A stretch of DNA of 64,000 nt from Rhabditophanes sp. KR3021 (lineage: Eukaryota; Nematoda; Chromadorea; Rhabditida; Alloionematidae), in assembly GCA_963281155.1 (NCBI GenBank), contig CAUJLY010000003.1, forward strand, positions 2,914,001-2,978,000, read 5' to 3'. How positions within the stretch are numbered: the first letter of the stretch is position 1; each line of letters begins with the position of its first letter. The translations under genes were made by a program, and so were the position numbers. Below the pieces are notes generated by a model. The model ran no database searches. It saw nothing but the letters and a program-made list of their open reading frames with translations, and was not told the origin of the DNA. Positions 45,775 through 58,724 of the stretch are shown here, one piece after another.

Positions 45775-47949
45775 TATTTGCACATTTTGTATGGTTAATT
45801 GTTTCATACCTTTACCTCACTTTTCGATTGTCATTTCTTTTTGTTTAAACATTCATCTCTCAGACGCGTGGCTCTAAGCAGCCAGATGAAGGAGTAATAA
45901 ATTCGGTCTAAAAGAGACTTCATTAAACCTTCGACGGGTTCCGGTTCTTGTAATGGGGAGCAAAAATATGTTAATATTTTTAATCATTTTAATCATGTCT
46001 ATTTACATCAATTAAGTCTACCTTTTGTTGAATTGTAACCTTCACACGTTACTAATTTAATATCAATTTATTTTCCGCTTTATTTTCATTCCCTTTCGTT
46101 TGTTTTTGTATGTTGTATTGCTCGTTCGCTGAATATGTAACCATTCTCTGTGGCAAAACATTCAGCCGGGTATTTTTATTAATTAAAAAATGTATATATT
46201 TTTATCATGATCTTCTTGTTGTATCCATTTTTTATCATTCTTACTCAAATCAAGAAAAGGGTTTAAATCAGTTAAATGCATTTTTAGTACATAATCATCA
46301 TTCATTTTAATTCTACTCTCAATAAACTTAGTCTTTAAATAATAAAAATAGACATACTAACAATGTGTACCGTTAAAAAGTTACAATAACTACTACCGAA
46401 TACATATACTTATCTGCAATACAAAATATAAACATAAATATGAAGTTATCAATACATCATCTTCTGACTAATTGAATAAACTATTTATATACAAGATATA
46501 AACAATTTATATAAGTATATAAACAATTTGCGTCTTCCTTCAAATGATAATGACTTTGTGTACATTAATTTGCTAACATTAATTCTTCATCTTATTTCCC
46601 AATGTTAATTAATTTTTTACATTGATTAATTAAACATAAGCACTAATTAAATAAAAATTACATATATACACGTTCGTGTGTTATTTTTAGAACACTTGAC
46701 AATTTAATTGGTAAACGAGAGTTAATACAACTTAATAAAAGACAATTTCAAGTTAATGAAAGACAATTTTAAGTTAATAAAAGTCATTTTTAATTTAATA
46801 AAAGACATTTTTAAGTTAATCAAAATTAATTTCAAGCCATTATTTAGTTAATTTAATCAGTTTCCTTCTTATCTTTGATATGTTTTATTATGCTTAATGC
46901 ATTTATTAACTCCTCTTTAATATTTTATATGATAGAACATTATCCGCAGACAGGAAATGGCTGCAATTGTTGATCAAGTTTCGCGCATATACACTACAAC
47001 GTAATGTTATAAGCCACACGTAGCGAATATTGTTGTATTTTGCTAATGCTATACTTTTTTAGTTATTGGTGTTTTACATAGTTGGTGGTAATAAAAGCAA
47101 GCAAGTTGCAAGACATTTTTTGATTAAGGTTAGCAAAAATGATCACTTCACTTAGCTAGTTAAAGATTAAAAATTGAAACAACGTATCAGTTTGCTTGTA
47201 AAGCATTGCTCTCACTTCATTTTCATATGACAATCACATACCTACATACAGGCTACACCCTTGGCTAAATTTCTCTACAATTATCAATCTTATTAACTCT
47301 AAATCAATATAATAATATCAAATATATTATATACTATATAATATCAAAAGCGGATGTACATAACTCACAATAATATTACTATATTTACGACATTATTTAT
47401 ATTTTCCAAAGCCTCTACTTAGTTTGGAATAAAGTTTTTCGATAGCTATCATTTTTAAATTGACTGCTATATCAAAGTTGCGCGCTTGCAACATATCCTG
47501 ATTTCATGATATTTTGAAATGATAATCACGTATTCCTTTCCCAAATCACACTTAATTTTTGTATAAAGCAATGTATTTAGATAGTGTGATGATCAATTAA
47601 ACATAAAAGCTAGATACTAGCAGGTTACGTGTATATAGTTTATGACAGTATACATATGTTACCAATGGTTGGTTATACTATCCGTGCAAGACAACAAGCG
47701 GCTGCTAACAATTACATAATCGCATAAACTCCTACATTTACATACATTACAAAATCTCATGACATTTTATTATGTTCTAACTTTTTGTCAATTTCTTACA
47801 TTAAAATGTTGCGTTTTCTTAGCAAGATATACTATTAACATTAAAAGCATGTGATGCAATTGTTGTTTAAAATTATTGTTACAATATTTAGTTGCTTTAC
47901 TAATTTTAAACTTGATTTTAGCTAAATTATTCCACTATTTTATAATAAA
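45775..47949. other. 2.2-kb intergenic region
   Basis: AT-rich region between Enhancer of Polycomb and SMG6. It contains a 21-bp tandem repeat at 46730-46834. No coding frame is supported. Confidence 0.4.
46730..46834. repeat. 21-bp tandem repeat, five units
   Basis: Five head-to-tail 21-bp units with consensus near AGTTAATAAAAGACATTTTT. Unit starts are 46730, 46751, 46772, 46793 and 46814. The units differ by a few substitutions and no indels, so the array is well conserved in register. Confidence 0.85.
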
Positions 47950-50900
47950 ATGAACGATGACTCCAATACGACATCGCAATTATCTATGAAGAAGAATAAA
48001 CGCCCAGATAGAGCTGTCTATAAGCCGGGTATGTTTACAAATCGGACTTTGACTGCCATCAATGCAATATCTGAAAACGGCGAAACTGCATCAACTAAAA
48101 AAAGTGATGGATCTGGAAGTAATTTATTAAGAAACGAACCAAATGAAAGCCATTATACTGATTATAATAAAAGATATAACAAGGAATATAATGACAAAGT
48201 AGGTTATTTATTTTTTTGTAATAAAACTGGTTTTAGATGGCGAGAAAAGACTATAGTCGTGGCAATAATATTAAGAAGCCTTCTCGATACCAAGGCGGAG
48301 AAGGATCAAATACTAGTCTGAATTCCGCACCTGGGGGGATGATGTCTGACCAAAATTGCCAAATGCCTGCTGCATTTAAAAGGAATGGACCGTATAATAA
48401 TTCTTTTCAAAGCAGACGAGGTGCTATGAGACCCCAATTCAACAGTCCTGGTCATTTTGAATCTGACACTCTAGGTTCAAATGCCAATCAGCAGCCTGCT
48501 CAATACAGAAGACGTAATAATTCCATACGATCTATTAGGTCGGATATTGTATCTTTGCCAAGTGATGAACCAAGACATAATTATGGAAGATATCAATCAT
48601 CAGCATCCACTTATGACGCAAAATCTGTCTGTTCAAGCACGTATGATGGAGACCAAGGATCTATTGTGTTCGAAAACAACACCCGTCTAAATAACGTGGC
48701 CTCACAAGCGCCTAGTGTTCAGTCTCTAGCACCCCAACATGATATAATGGCATCAACGGATTCTTTGCTTTTAAATTTGGAGTCTTTTGATTGGGCTCAA
48801 CTTATGGTTGATGAGGAAGAAAGAAGTGCAGCGGAGATGGAAAGGATTCAGGAGGAAGCCGACGATGAGCCTGTTAAGGTTGTTGAAGAGCTTCCCAAGA
48901 AAAGTATTTTTGACAGAATTACAAGAGTTACTCCAGTAACTTCGAGTGACAATTTATTAGATACTTCTGGAAATGATCGAACATATGGTAGAAAAGTATT
49001 TCGAAATTCGTCCTCGAGTATTCACAGTAGCGGAAGCCAAACCAAACTAAATGCTATAAACAATTGTCGCGGAAGTTCTTCTCGTCTTAATGCTGATTAC
49101 AACGAGCCTCCTAAGCAACATAGGAACATTTCATATGGAACTGATTATAATGAGCCGAAGCAACAAAGAAATATTTCATACGGCACCGATTACAATGCAC
49201 CTCTAAGACAACAAAGAAACAGCACATATGGAAGTTCTTCTAGAGTTGGGCCAGATTTCAATGACAATGCAAATTATATTTCTAAGCATGCCGAGTCTCA
49301 TCAACAAAAATTGAATTCCTACTCTGATGTGTCTCTTCCAAAACCAAACTATCGTCGAAACCAAGACAATTACCATGAACCTAGGGATTTCCACAGTAGT
49401 ACAAATCGAAATAATAGGCAAGAAAATTACAAGGGAGACAGTTTAAGTAGATCTGGCCATCAAAAGAGTGATAGTCGGGGAAGTATTAATAGGTTAGACA
49501 AATCACAGAGAATATTAGTGCCACCTTTGGCAAATAATATCTTTGAGGTTGTTAGTAAACGAGTATCCACTTACAAAAAAGGCTCAGGAAATGAAATGAT
49601 CAGTTCACCATCAACTACTGACGACAAGAGTGTACTACCCAATAAAAAAGAAGCCAACCAAACTCAATCACCCATAAGTATTCTTCCACCTCGCAAGCCT
49701 TCTAGCAATGAGTCTTCTCGCAGGCAATCCAATGCTGATTCAGTTTCTTCGACAAGGAAAACTTCGAATGCTGAACCATCGCCACCAATCAAAATTCCTG
49801 ACATGACAAATCTAGAAAGAGAATTAATTTCTCAACTTGAGTCTATTCAAAACAAGACGTCTAATTTTACAAATACTATCTCAAAAGTATTCGACCGAAC
49901 CTTCCTCATTGCTAATAAATATAAGCAATTTCTGACTGCTGATATAAATGTAACCTATCAAAAGCAATTAGAGTCTAAATTGTGGAAGAGTGCTTTTTGC
50001 AAAGTTTGTGAGGTTTTACGGCAAGAGTGCGGGACAAATAGCAAAAACAGGAAACAATGCTATGAAGAATTCATTCGTTTCTTGGAACATTCTATAATCT
50101 TCTACAATGAGGTAATCGCATTATATGAGAAGGAGTTTTCCATTAAATTCGATGAGCAAGTCTTGTGGAAGGAATGTGAAGATATTGGAAAAGAATCCTT
50201 CCATGAAGCTATTGTCGTTGACAAAACACCCTGCTTGGCTACGAAGTCAAAGAATCAGTCTATTGCCATCTTGTCAGTTCAAAGACATTATGTGGCATTA
50301 GGAGATTTGTATAGATACAAATCCTCAGCTCTGGGAGTGAAAGATTATGAGGATGCATCTAGGTGTTATTGGCTAGCAACTCAGCTAAATTGGAAAGTCG
50401 GCAGAAGTTTCAATCAAATGGCTTTAATCTCACTAAATATGGTAAGTTTTCCACAACCAATTAACACATTTAATTAACTTCCAATTAACCTCACCACCAT
50501 CCCCCAAACAAGCTTCCGTTTATTTCCAACAAACACACCATAAATATTATTAATTCCTAATTTACTAGCTTATTATTATTAACACTAAATATATTAATTA
50601 ATTATTATATTATCATCAAAAATTCTATTTTTTATAGATCATGCAACGTGATCCGTTGCGTAGTCGTATGAATCCAAAAATGAGATTTGCATATAGTGTG
50701 ATGGTCAGCCGAGAGAAAAAAGATAAGGTGCGCAATTTTCTTAAAATGATATCTTTTGTGTTAATAATGATTTTGTCCTTGTATGTGTTCCTACCTTGGG
50801 CAATAATTTATGTTCTATATGTTTCTAAAAAAATTTATCAAAATAATCTATTTTTGTGTTATTAAATTGTCGAAGACGCACTTATCAATGCTTTTGTCTT

Positions 50901-52832
50901 TTGTACGACTCACTTAATATAGCTAATAGACTACATTCAGTTATACTAAAAGATCTACGTTTTAAAACTAATATTTAACTTTCTCTATTTTAGGAAAGAT
51001 ACCTGGAAATGATATTTTATTATATTCGTTCATTATACACCTTCAAACCATACTTGGCCTCGAGGGAAGCCCTAAACGCAGCATTTGGAGACATCAGTTC
51101 AAAAGCAAAACTGTGCAATCCAGAGTTCCATGAGCAAATATTTTCACATATTGCGAATACCTTTTCCCCCAGTAGAAATCTAGAAACAACTAAAGAAATT
51201 TGGAAGCTTCCCAAACTTAACAAAGATCAAAGAATATTGTCGCCTGTTTCGGATCGCAAGATTTACGGCATTACAGATGGGTGTGTTGACGAAAAACTAC
51301 AAAGTGCTTCAACCAGTCAACTTTACAAATTCACTCTAACCTATTTAACACACTGTGCTGGAATCTTAAACACCAAAATAGGAGTGGACAATTTTAGTGA
51401 GTATGCTGAGAAAGGTTTACTTTCATTGACTGCAATTCTGAAAAGAGAAGAATGCCCCTTGTCAGCAAAACAACTTTTAGAAATCACAGCTACTTTTATA
51501 TATTGTTATGGTTATTCAAAGGAAAAAAGCCTGAGTCAATCAATTATGTCATTGGAAACAATTCATTCACTACAAATGATCATGAGCATATGGGGTGTCT
51601 ATCTAGGATGTTGTCAGGAAAACATTGGTAATATTGGAAATTTGTTGAAGAGCAATTATATGGATACCAGAATTAAGATCATTCAAAAGGTTCTTCCCGT
51701 CTTGACGCTAATAAATGATTTCCTTGAAAGCGAGAGGCCCTATTTGGAAAGGAATATTGCCAATGACAGATGTTTTGAAACCATAAAATCTGATAGGCTA
51801 TCAATAAATGTTCTAAGTACATTAATTGACGTTTCAAACAAACTCGTAGTCTTAAGAAATGACAAAAGTTTGCCGAATTCGGAAGATATTGATGAGAACG
51901 AAAGAAGAAGGCATCACAGTAGTGGAATTGTAGCTGCATTGCCAGAAGAAATTCTCTTATCTTCGTTTGGAACAATCTTTACCCACAAAATCAAGCTTCA
52001 CAAAGTGGAATTAAGCAATAGTGCAAAAGTAATAAACAATTTAGATTTATTGGGCAATATTATTAGATTAAACAAAATTATTAAATCAGTAGAAACTTTG
52101 TATAATTTTGCAAACAATACAGTGATTGAATGGAATAGCAAGGAAGAAAAGTTCGTATTGACTTCAACTTATGAACCTGAAGATGGATGTTTGACTCCTA
52201 CTCCTGAAAGACAAGAGCAAATCAAGAGTTCCCAATTGCAATCTCCAGAAGAATCTGAAAGTTTATCTCCAAATAAGGATCAAAAAGTTGTCGTTGAACC
52301 AAAGTATATCATTCCCGATACCAATTGCTTCATAGATTATGTGGACAAGATTGATCGTCTAGTGAGGTCTCAGTATTTTATAGTTGCAATTTCATCAGTA
52401 GTGTTCAAAGAATTGACCAACTTGTCTAAACCAATAATATCTAAACCAGAACGCAAATCCCAATTTGATATAGACTCGAATCATGACGAATGGGTGCGTA
52501 GGCAAGCCGTAGCTGCCGTCAAAATGATTCAGTCGTGGTTTGGTGACTGCTCGTTTTCAGTTGGGACACTATCATATGATGGAGCCTTCTCAAACGACTT
52601 GATCTCATCTCCAGAAAGAATTCAATTTACTAGTCTTGGATCGGCCAATAGAAAGAATGACGATAAAATACTAAATAGTGCTATCTGTCTTGCCAAAGCA
52701 CAGGACAATACTGCTGATCAAATAAAAAGAGTGGTATTGTTGAGTGAAGATAAAGCTGTCTTGATTAAAGCCTGTGCTGCCCAGCTGCCTTGTAAAAGTT
52801 TGAATGATTTCATCAAATGGCTTCGAATGTAA
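47950..52832 (+). CDS. SMG6: Telomerase-binding protein EST1A/SMG6 endonuclease
   Basis: Endonuclease of nonsense-mediated mRNA decay. Exons 47950-48198, 48237-50441 and 50994-52832 join in phase 0 to give about 1430 aa (human 1419). The N-terminal ~560 residues are disordered, Ser/Asn/Arg-rich and exon-junction-binding-like. A 14-3-3-like/TPR region follows (RHYVALGDLYRYKSSALG, then NQMALISLNM joined to ERYLEMIFYYIRSLYTF). The C-terminal PIN nuclease (about 1255-1430) has IPDTNCFIDYVD (Asp about 1260), NRKNDDKILNSAI (about 1374-1375) and LLSEDKAVLIKA, so the three catalytic Asp are present. The 552-nt intron 50442-50993 contains a small ORF; including it as an exon would break the 14-3-3-like alignment. 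Confidence 0.94.
50641..50865 (+). CDS. Small membrane-protein ORF nested in an SMG6 intron (sense)
   Basis: A single open frame of 74 codons, from ATG 50641 (GTTTTTTATAG just before it) to TAA 50865. The first ~30 residues are basic and polar (MQRDPLRSRMNPKMRFAYSV, REKKDK). A strongly hydrophobic stretch follows (about 36-62, FVLIMILSLYVFLPWAIIYVLY), then KKIYQNN. It may be an independent small integral membrane protein. It may instead be an alternative SMG6 exon (donor at 50728, phase 0), which would insert 30 residues or, if read through, end SMG6 early. Unrecognised; function unknown. Confidence 0.45.
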   Translation: MQRDPLRSRMNPKMRFAYSVMVSREKKDKVRNFLKMISFVLIMILSLYVFLPWAIIYVLYVSKKIYQNNLFLCY

Positions 52833-52936
52833 TGTGTATATGCGTTTTAAAACCAAAGCCTCTTTATAGTAATTATTATGCTATCTATGTAAACTTATTT
52901 TTAGAATATGTAGTACTGTTATTTTGAATAAAATTA

Positions 52937-53119
52937 TCACTGAGCTTTTCGTTTATTTTCAAAGTGTGCCTCAATTATATGATAGTTTCGAAAAGCAATC
53001 ATTACTGTATAAATAATAGCTGTAGTCAGTAATGTAGCAAATATAATAATGCAAACGATTAATTCACCATGCGATCCAAAAATGTTCCCAGCATTATAAC
53101 CATCAATATTGGAATTCAT
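52937..53119 (-). CDS. 60-residue single-pass membrane protein
   Basis: Uninterrupted frame from ATG 53119 to TGA 52937. A short polar N-terminus (MNSNIDGYNAGNIFGSHGE) precedes one TM helix (about 20-42, LIVCIIIFATLLTTAIIYTVMI) and a basic cytosolic end (FENKRKAQ). It sits tail-to-tail with SMG6, 104 bp away. The length and clean composition suggest a real small integral membrane protein, but no family was recognised. Confidence 0.5.
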   Translation of the reverse strand: MNSNIDGYNAGNIFGSHGELIVCIIIFATLLTTAIIYTVMIAFRNYHIIEAHFENKRKAQ

Positions 53120-53476
53120 AAAGTTAATGATTTATATTCAAAAAATATTGTATTATATTATCAAAAATTTTCTTCAACCACACCTACGTTTTTATGTCGC
53201 AAAAGCAAATACATGTGACTAAACTGAGTATATTTTCAAGCAGAGTAATGTGTCAGATTAAACTTTAGGGCGTAAAAGCGATAAGACAAATGACACATCA
53301 AAATTATAATAAATAAAGTTGAATAAAAGGTAATGAACGTCTTCTAAATAATATAAATATTTATGGGTTATTTGGATAAATAAATGAACAGTCTAAATTA
53401 ATGAATTTTAATATTTATAAAATACATAGTGACAATGAAAGCTTATTGTTTAATAGGTTAAATATTATAAATATCG

Positions 53477-54487
53477 TCAAAACTTAATTGGCCCGAGAGC
53501 AGACAATTTCGATAAGACTGTATCCAATTTTAATTCAGCTTTAGCTTTGTTGACACTTAAATTTGTTGTGTGATTCTTAAAATGATCACATTTGTTGATC
53601 AGTGAAAAAGCAATTTCAGATGTTTCTAAGTTTTGAACGGACTCAATCTGAGTGTTAATAAACTCAATTTCCTTCTGCTGGCTGGTGATAGTAATCTCCT
53701 TGAATGTATTCAATTCTTCGTGCATTCCGCGTATCTTCTCAGCACATTCATTCACGCCTAATAAATTCCGATTATTTACAACTATCTGGTCATTTATTCC
53801 AGCTATGCTTCCACGTATAACGTTTATTTGCTCATGGTTTGCAATTTCATCTTTTTCCATTTGGGCTAGCTGAGCTTGAAAATACTGGACTCTTCTCATT
53901 CTGTTAGTTTTGTCAATAGCTGTGAAATAAATTTTCTTACACAGTGCATTCTTTTGAGTGGGAGTGTGATCTGTCTTTTTAAAGGCAATAAGTTCCTCCA
54001 TAGCCATTGCCAATCGCTCAGTCTTGCATTGCTGTTCCTCACTAGTAATTGAATTGGTAGGAACTGCCTCAGAGCTTTCATAAACTTCAAATCTTTTATT
54101 CATTGGCATAGCTTTGATGGCAGGCTTTTTAAGAGTCTTCTTGATGAGTAAGTTGTCATCGGACCTTGATGGAGTCATCTTAGGGCTGGCCACGATTTTC
54201 CTTCTAGTCATAGTTATATTGCGAGATAGGTTATTCTCGGATCCAGAAAGCCCTGTTTTAATAAGTAAAGGTACTTTATTAATTGTCTCGCTCGACGCAA
54301 ACGAGTCATTATTTCTTCTCAATGGAGTTGTTTTTGAGTCTGGAATATTAGAAGTTGTTTGGAGGACTGGCGTACGAGAAACAGAAGTACTTCTTAAAGG
54401 AGTCATCTTTAATACGGGAATATTAGAGGCCGTTTTTAATAGTGGATTACGGGAAGCAGAATTGCTTCTTGATGAAGAGACATTCAT
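53477..54487 (-). CDS. Coiled-coil protein with N-terminal Ser/Thr repeats
   Basis: Single-exon frame of 336 aa from ATG 54487. The first ~130 residues are basic and Ser/Thr-rich, with tandem units of the form TASNIPVLKMTPLRSTSVSR / TTSNIPDSKTTPLRR and several TP/SP sites typical of proline-directed phosphorylation. From about 140 to the end the chain is predicted to be long alpha-helical coiled coil (QAQLAQMEKDEIANHEQ, then SQQKEIEFINTQIESVQ). An in-frame acceptor just upstream (54495) leaves open a further 5' exon. Unrecognised; a microtubule or kinetochore role would fit the composition but is not shown. Confidence 0.65.
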   Translation of the reverse strand: MNVSSSRSNSASRNPLLKTASNIPVLKMTPLRSTSVSRTPVLQTTSNIPDSKTTPLRRNNDSFASSETINKVPLLIKTGLSGSENNLSRNITMTRRKIVASPKMTPSRSDDNLLIKKTLKKPAIKAMPMNKRFEVYESSEAVPTNSITSEEQQCKTERLAMAMEELIAFKKTDHTPTQKNALCKKIYFTAIDKTNRMRRVQYFQAQLAQMEKDEIANHEQINVIRGSIAGINDQIVVNNRNLLGVNECAEKIRGMHEELNTFKEITITSQQKEIEFINTQIESVQNLETSEIAFSLINKCDHFKNHTTNLSVNKAKAELKLDTVLSKLSALGPIKF

Positions 54488-54853
54488 TGGCAAGCCTAAA
54501 TAAATTTAAAACAGATATAAACAAATGTATTAAAATAAACAACATGATATATACATATTAAGGGAAATTAGAATACAGAAGAAGAGCAAATGAATGAATG
54601 TATTGACATTAAAATTAAAATAGACAAATGACGAAAATATACTTATTTAAGGTTTAAAAGAGTATTGTACGGACGAGGTCGGCATTAACAATAGGTCCCA
54701 TTAAATCAATAAAAAGCCACCTCCCTAGTTTGGTAGTTTTGGTTTGACCTGTCTATAAGTGCAGGTAGATGAAATGAATAATTAATATTTGTCATTGAGT
54801 GATTAATACAATCAAGTAAAAGCAACTTAAATGCAGATTAAATGATGTGATAT

Positions 54854-55387
54854 TCAAATTTGAATGGCATGGACCTTTTGACACAATCCCCTCATTTCCG
54901 CTCTAATCTGCTCAATTTCATTGATCACAGCTAAAGCTCTTCTTGCTTGTTCTTCTTTAAAGTCCATTTCTTTTTGAAGGTGATAGTTTTCGTCTTTTCG
55001 AAGCTCACACTCTTCCTTCATCTTCAGTATATTTGCTTGAGAGGTGCGGATGTTGTTACCAAGCTGAGCTTCAGTGTTTTTCAATGCTTGTAATTCGGCA
55101 TCAATAGTTTCTTTGGACTTCTGATTTCCTGACGTGTATTTATCACACATACCGCTTATGCTCCTAAATAGCAACAATTAGAAACAATTACAGGAATATT
55201 AGTTAACTTACTCTTTATAATAGTCATCATATTGCTTAAAGGAATGACTAATGCTACTACCGATTTCCTTCGTTTCGGTATCCGTTATGATTTTACATTG
55301 TTTCTTAGTGTAAATATTTTTTTGCTGTAGCTTCTTAAGAATACGAATTCGTTTGCTTAGAGTTTCCGAGGAGCTTTCGTGAACCAT
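54854..55387 (-). CDS. Small coiled-coil protein, unknown
   Basis: Exons 55212-55387 (MVHESSSETLSKRIRILKK) and 54854-55163 join across a 48-nt intron (GA|G), giving 161 aa. Almost the whole chain is charged and heptad-like (ELQALKNTEAQLGNNIRT, EECELRKDENYHLQKEM, VINEIEQIRAEMRGLCQ). There is no signal or TM. It lies just upstream of the other coiled-coil gene on the same strand, so the two may be functionally related or descend from one gene, but they share no obvious sequence. Confidence 0.65.
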
Positions 55388-55874
55388 GTTTAATAGAAAT
55401 TAACAAGCGAGCGACTAAAGCAAGCAAATAAAACAATACGACGTACAGTTTTTTGCGCCTTAATTGAGTTCTTCGTAAGAATGTGTTGGAATAGCGTTAG
55501 TTGACAGCAGCAGTTGACCATCACCGAACGACCAAATGCGACACAATAAAATGTTTGACTTGTGCAGCATAAACCAATTTATGATATGTTTAACGACTTG
55601 AATCTGTAAATGGAATATTCATATTACTACCAAATATACCCAAAGCTTTTATTAATACTCTTTTTCGCAAATCCTTGATTGTTTAATTAAGACAAATATA
55701 ATCAAAATGCATTTGAACTTATTGAGTTATTAATTTACACATATAATTTTAAGATAATAGATTGATTGGCAACACAGAACAAACCAGTAAATATGGAACA
55801 AAATAATAATAAAACACAACAGTGATGCATATTATAGATCTTTTATTGAATCGGTTAGAAAAAACAATTTTTTA

Positions 55875-57620
55875 CTAACGCCATATACAAATATTCCCTT
55901 TAGCATCCCCACTAGCCAGGTAGTTTCCATTCGGATGCCAAGCAACGGAAATCACAGGCTTGTCATGGCCATTCTTGCCACAACTAAGTACCTTCTCCAT
56001 CTTGCTTGAATCCAAATTCCAAATGAAGATATTGCCATTGCTAGAACCAGTCGCCAAGTAGTTTCCGTTTGGACTTATGCAACATTTAGTTAAGGTGTGC
56101 AAACTCTTATACTGTTCGGCACTATAGCTTCGTTTTTCAGTCATGTATCTAGGATCAATTCTTGTTAATGTGTCATCCGCAATTTCACATACTATTTCTC
56201 CTGAACAAGGCACAGCTGATAATGATCTAATCTTGTCTTCAAATTCGTAACTACTTACTGCCTGTGAGTCACTTGTTCTGTCATCCCATAAATATAATTT
56301 TTTATTTTGGTGTCCAGACAAGAAACACGAATTCATGTCTGGGAAATCAATTAAATCATTGCAAGTAGTTCCTGGAGTGAAGTTTCTAATAATTTGTTGT
56401 TGATTTAAATCCCAAACTTTGACAAGCTTGTCTCTCCCCCCGGAAATCAGCTTTTTATTATCGTCAAAAAATTTGGCACTAAATACATCTTGCTGATGTC
56501 CTGTAAATGTTGAGCGGCAAGTTTGATTCGAAGTATTCCATACGTATATACAGAAATCATTACTGGCACCCAATAGTAAGCCTTTGTCTTCGCATAAATC
56601 TATGCGATTAACAGCTTTCTTTGCTTTATTAAAACTTGCGCAAGGAAACAATCGTTCGCTCTTGAATAGTTGTTTAAAAACTGCTTTGTTTCCAGAAGCA
56701 ATATACAATGCGTCTCCTGTGTGATCCCATCGCAAATCTAGTATTTCAAAAGCATCTCCACAGGTAGTTTTTGACACGCATTCTGACATCAGCACATCAA
56801 AGCCGCCTAATGAACCCATTGGTATTTGGTTCCGTTCATCTTCGGCAATCATCTCAAAACTACAAGCAGAATGTACACTACTATTAAGGCTGTATAAATG
56901 TTATTTGAGGTTAAATATAGTTAAACTTACAGATCAATTTTTGGTGAGTTTGATATGGCTTCGTGAATATTTGCTATCTTTTTAAGATTTTGTCTTTCGA
57001 ATTCTATATCAACTTCCGCATTCATTCTGTCCGCTTCTTTTAGCTTCAGGTTTGTGAATTGCTCAACAATGGCAAAATATTCTGCTCTTGAGCGAGACAA
57101 TTCCTCATTCAGCATAGTTGCTCTAAGCGATACTTCGATGTAATCGTCACTAAGAAGTTTCATTGCGGCTCTCTCGTTTAATAAGTCTTCTTCTTGATTT
57201 CTGAGCATAATATCATTACTCTCAATAACTATCTTAAAGGTGTTATTTTCCTTAGTAAGAGCTTCATTACTTTTAGTTAACTCATCAATAGTTGTCTCAT
57301 GTTCTTTTACTTTCTCTTCAAGGAGATTGTTTGATCCTTGGAGTTTACTCAAAATATCCGTCAATGCCTTCAATTGCCTTTCGGCAGCACTTTGCTCAAT
57401 AGAGATACCTTCTCCATTTTGTGGATTTAAATTTTGCTTCGTTGCGTATTTTAATGAAAGCAAGCTATAAGCACTTGATAGTTCATTATCTAAAAAATAA
57501 TAAAAATGGGAATATTAGATATAACTTACATGATGATATGTATTTCTCTATCTGCTGTTGACGTATGTGCTTCTCCCTCAAGTTTAATAAAATAGTATCT
57601 CTAAAAGACAATTCTGCCAT
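55875..57620 (-). CDS. ATG16L: Autophagy-related protein 16-like
   Basis: Scaffold that brings the ATG12-ATG5 conjugate to the phagophore and directs LC3 lipidation. Exons 57530-57620 (MAELSFRDTILLNL), 56931-57489 and 55875-56880 give 551 aa (human ATG16L1 607). The N-terminal ATG5-binding helix leads into a long coiled coil (about 50-205, ILSKLQGSNNLLEEKVKEHE). A seven-blade WD40 propeller follows (about 250-551) with family-specific blocks LLGASNDFCIYVWN, FTGHQQDVFSAKF, SGGRDKLVKVWDL, TCNDLI and SGHQNKKLYLWDDR. Introns are 40 and 50 nt. The linker between coiled coil and propeller is shorter than in vertebrates. Confidence 0.93.
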
Positions 57621-58724
57621 CGTGATAAAATTTATTAATGATTCTGATCAGATTAGTCGTCGACAATAAAAACACATATGCACGTCTCCAAAGCTTTTGT
57701 AAATCAGCTGTTGTTTGTTCGTGACAAGAAATTTTATATGATAGAGTTAAACAGCTAAAATGGGCATGGTACTTTATCAATTTCATGAAGGTTTATTTAT
57801 TGATAAACGAAGGTCATAAACTCAGATTATTATGAAATTCACCTATTGCATATTATGTAATCAGTCTATTGAATGAATCATAAAATTATTTCTTAAAAAG
57901 TTTAGTAATCTCTTTAATAGAGGGGAAAATATTTGACTAATGATAAACAGTGTTTAGAAGCATGTAAAGAATATTGTTTGCGCTAAGTTATTTATTAAGG
58001 AAGAAGCAAATAAAGTTTGACTTTATGAGGTTAAAAATATTTATTCAAACAAATATGTATGATTTGAGACTGTATCACACAATCTTATGTACAATATTGG
58101 AGTAATCTTTTTTAATTTTCTTGCTATTCATAGGAATTAAAGAAATAATAAGTATATGCAACTATTGGCATGACCAGGATGTCTTCTTTTCATATTTGAC
58201 AATGAGGCGATAACTTTTTACGAAGATATTTGGATCTTAAAGACTGGAATAGCCATAAGATTTGGATGTCCTTAGTTTAAGGTTTATAATATCCTTTATC
58301 AGTTACAAATTGTAGGATCATCTTCATAAATATGTATGATGATGTCCATCTATAATTTAAATAGATTGTAAAATAATTCAACATTGCTGATCCTTCCACT
58401 TGTAAACAATAATTAGTATAACTATTGCAATATACTCAATTTATTAAGACTGAAACAACATGACATTTTCCAAAAAGATAAATATAATATTGTTATTAAT
58501 ACGAGAATACGTTTGTACATAAATATATATGAGTAATGTAAAGAAGGAAAGAATTTATATATTAAGATATCATAATAATGTTACATTATTGAAGAGAAAT
58601 GATAAATGTGCATAATTAGTATCGATCTTTTGAGGACCTCCAACAATTAAAGAAATTATTTATTACCAAAAATTGGAAGACAGAATTAAGAAGATCTTTG
58701 GTATATAAGTACAATACTTATTAA
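57621..58724. other. 1.1-kb intergenic spacer
   Basis: AT-rich spacer between ATG16L and the TAZ-KIX gene. Nothing supportable was seen. Confidence 0.4.
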
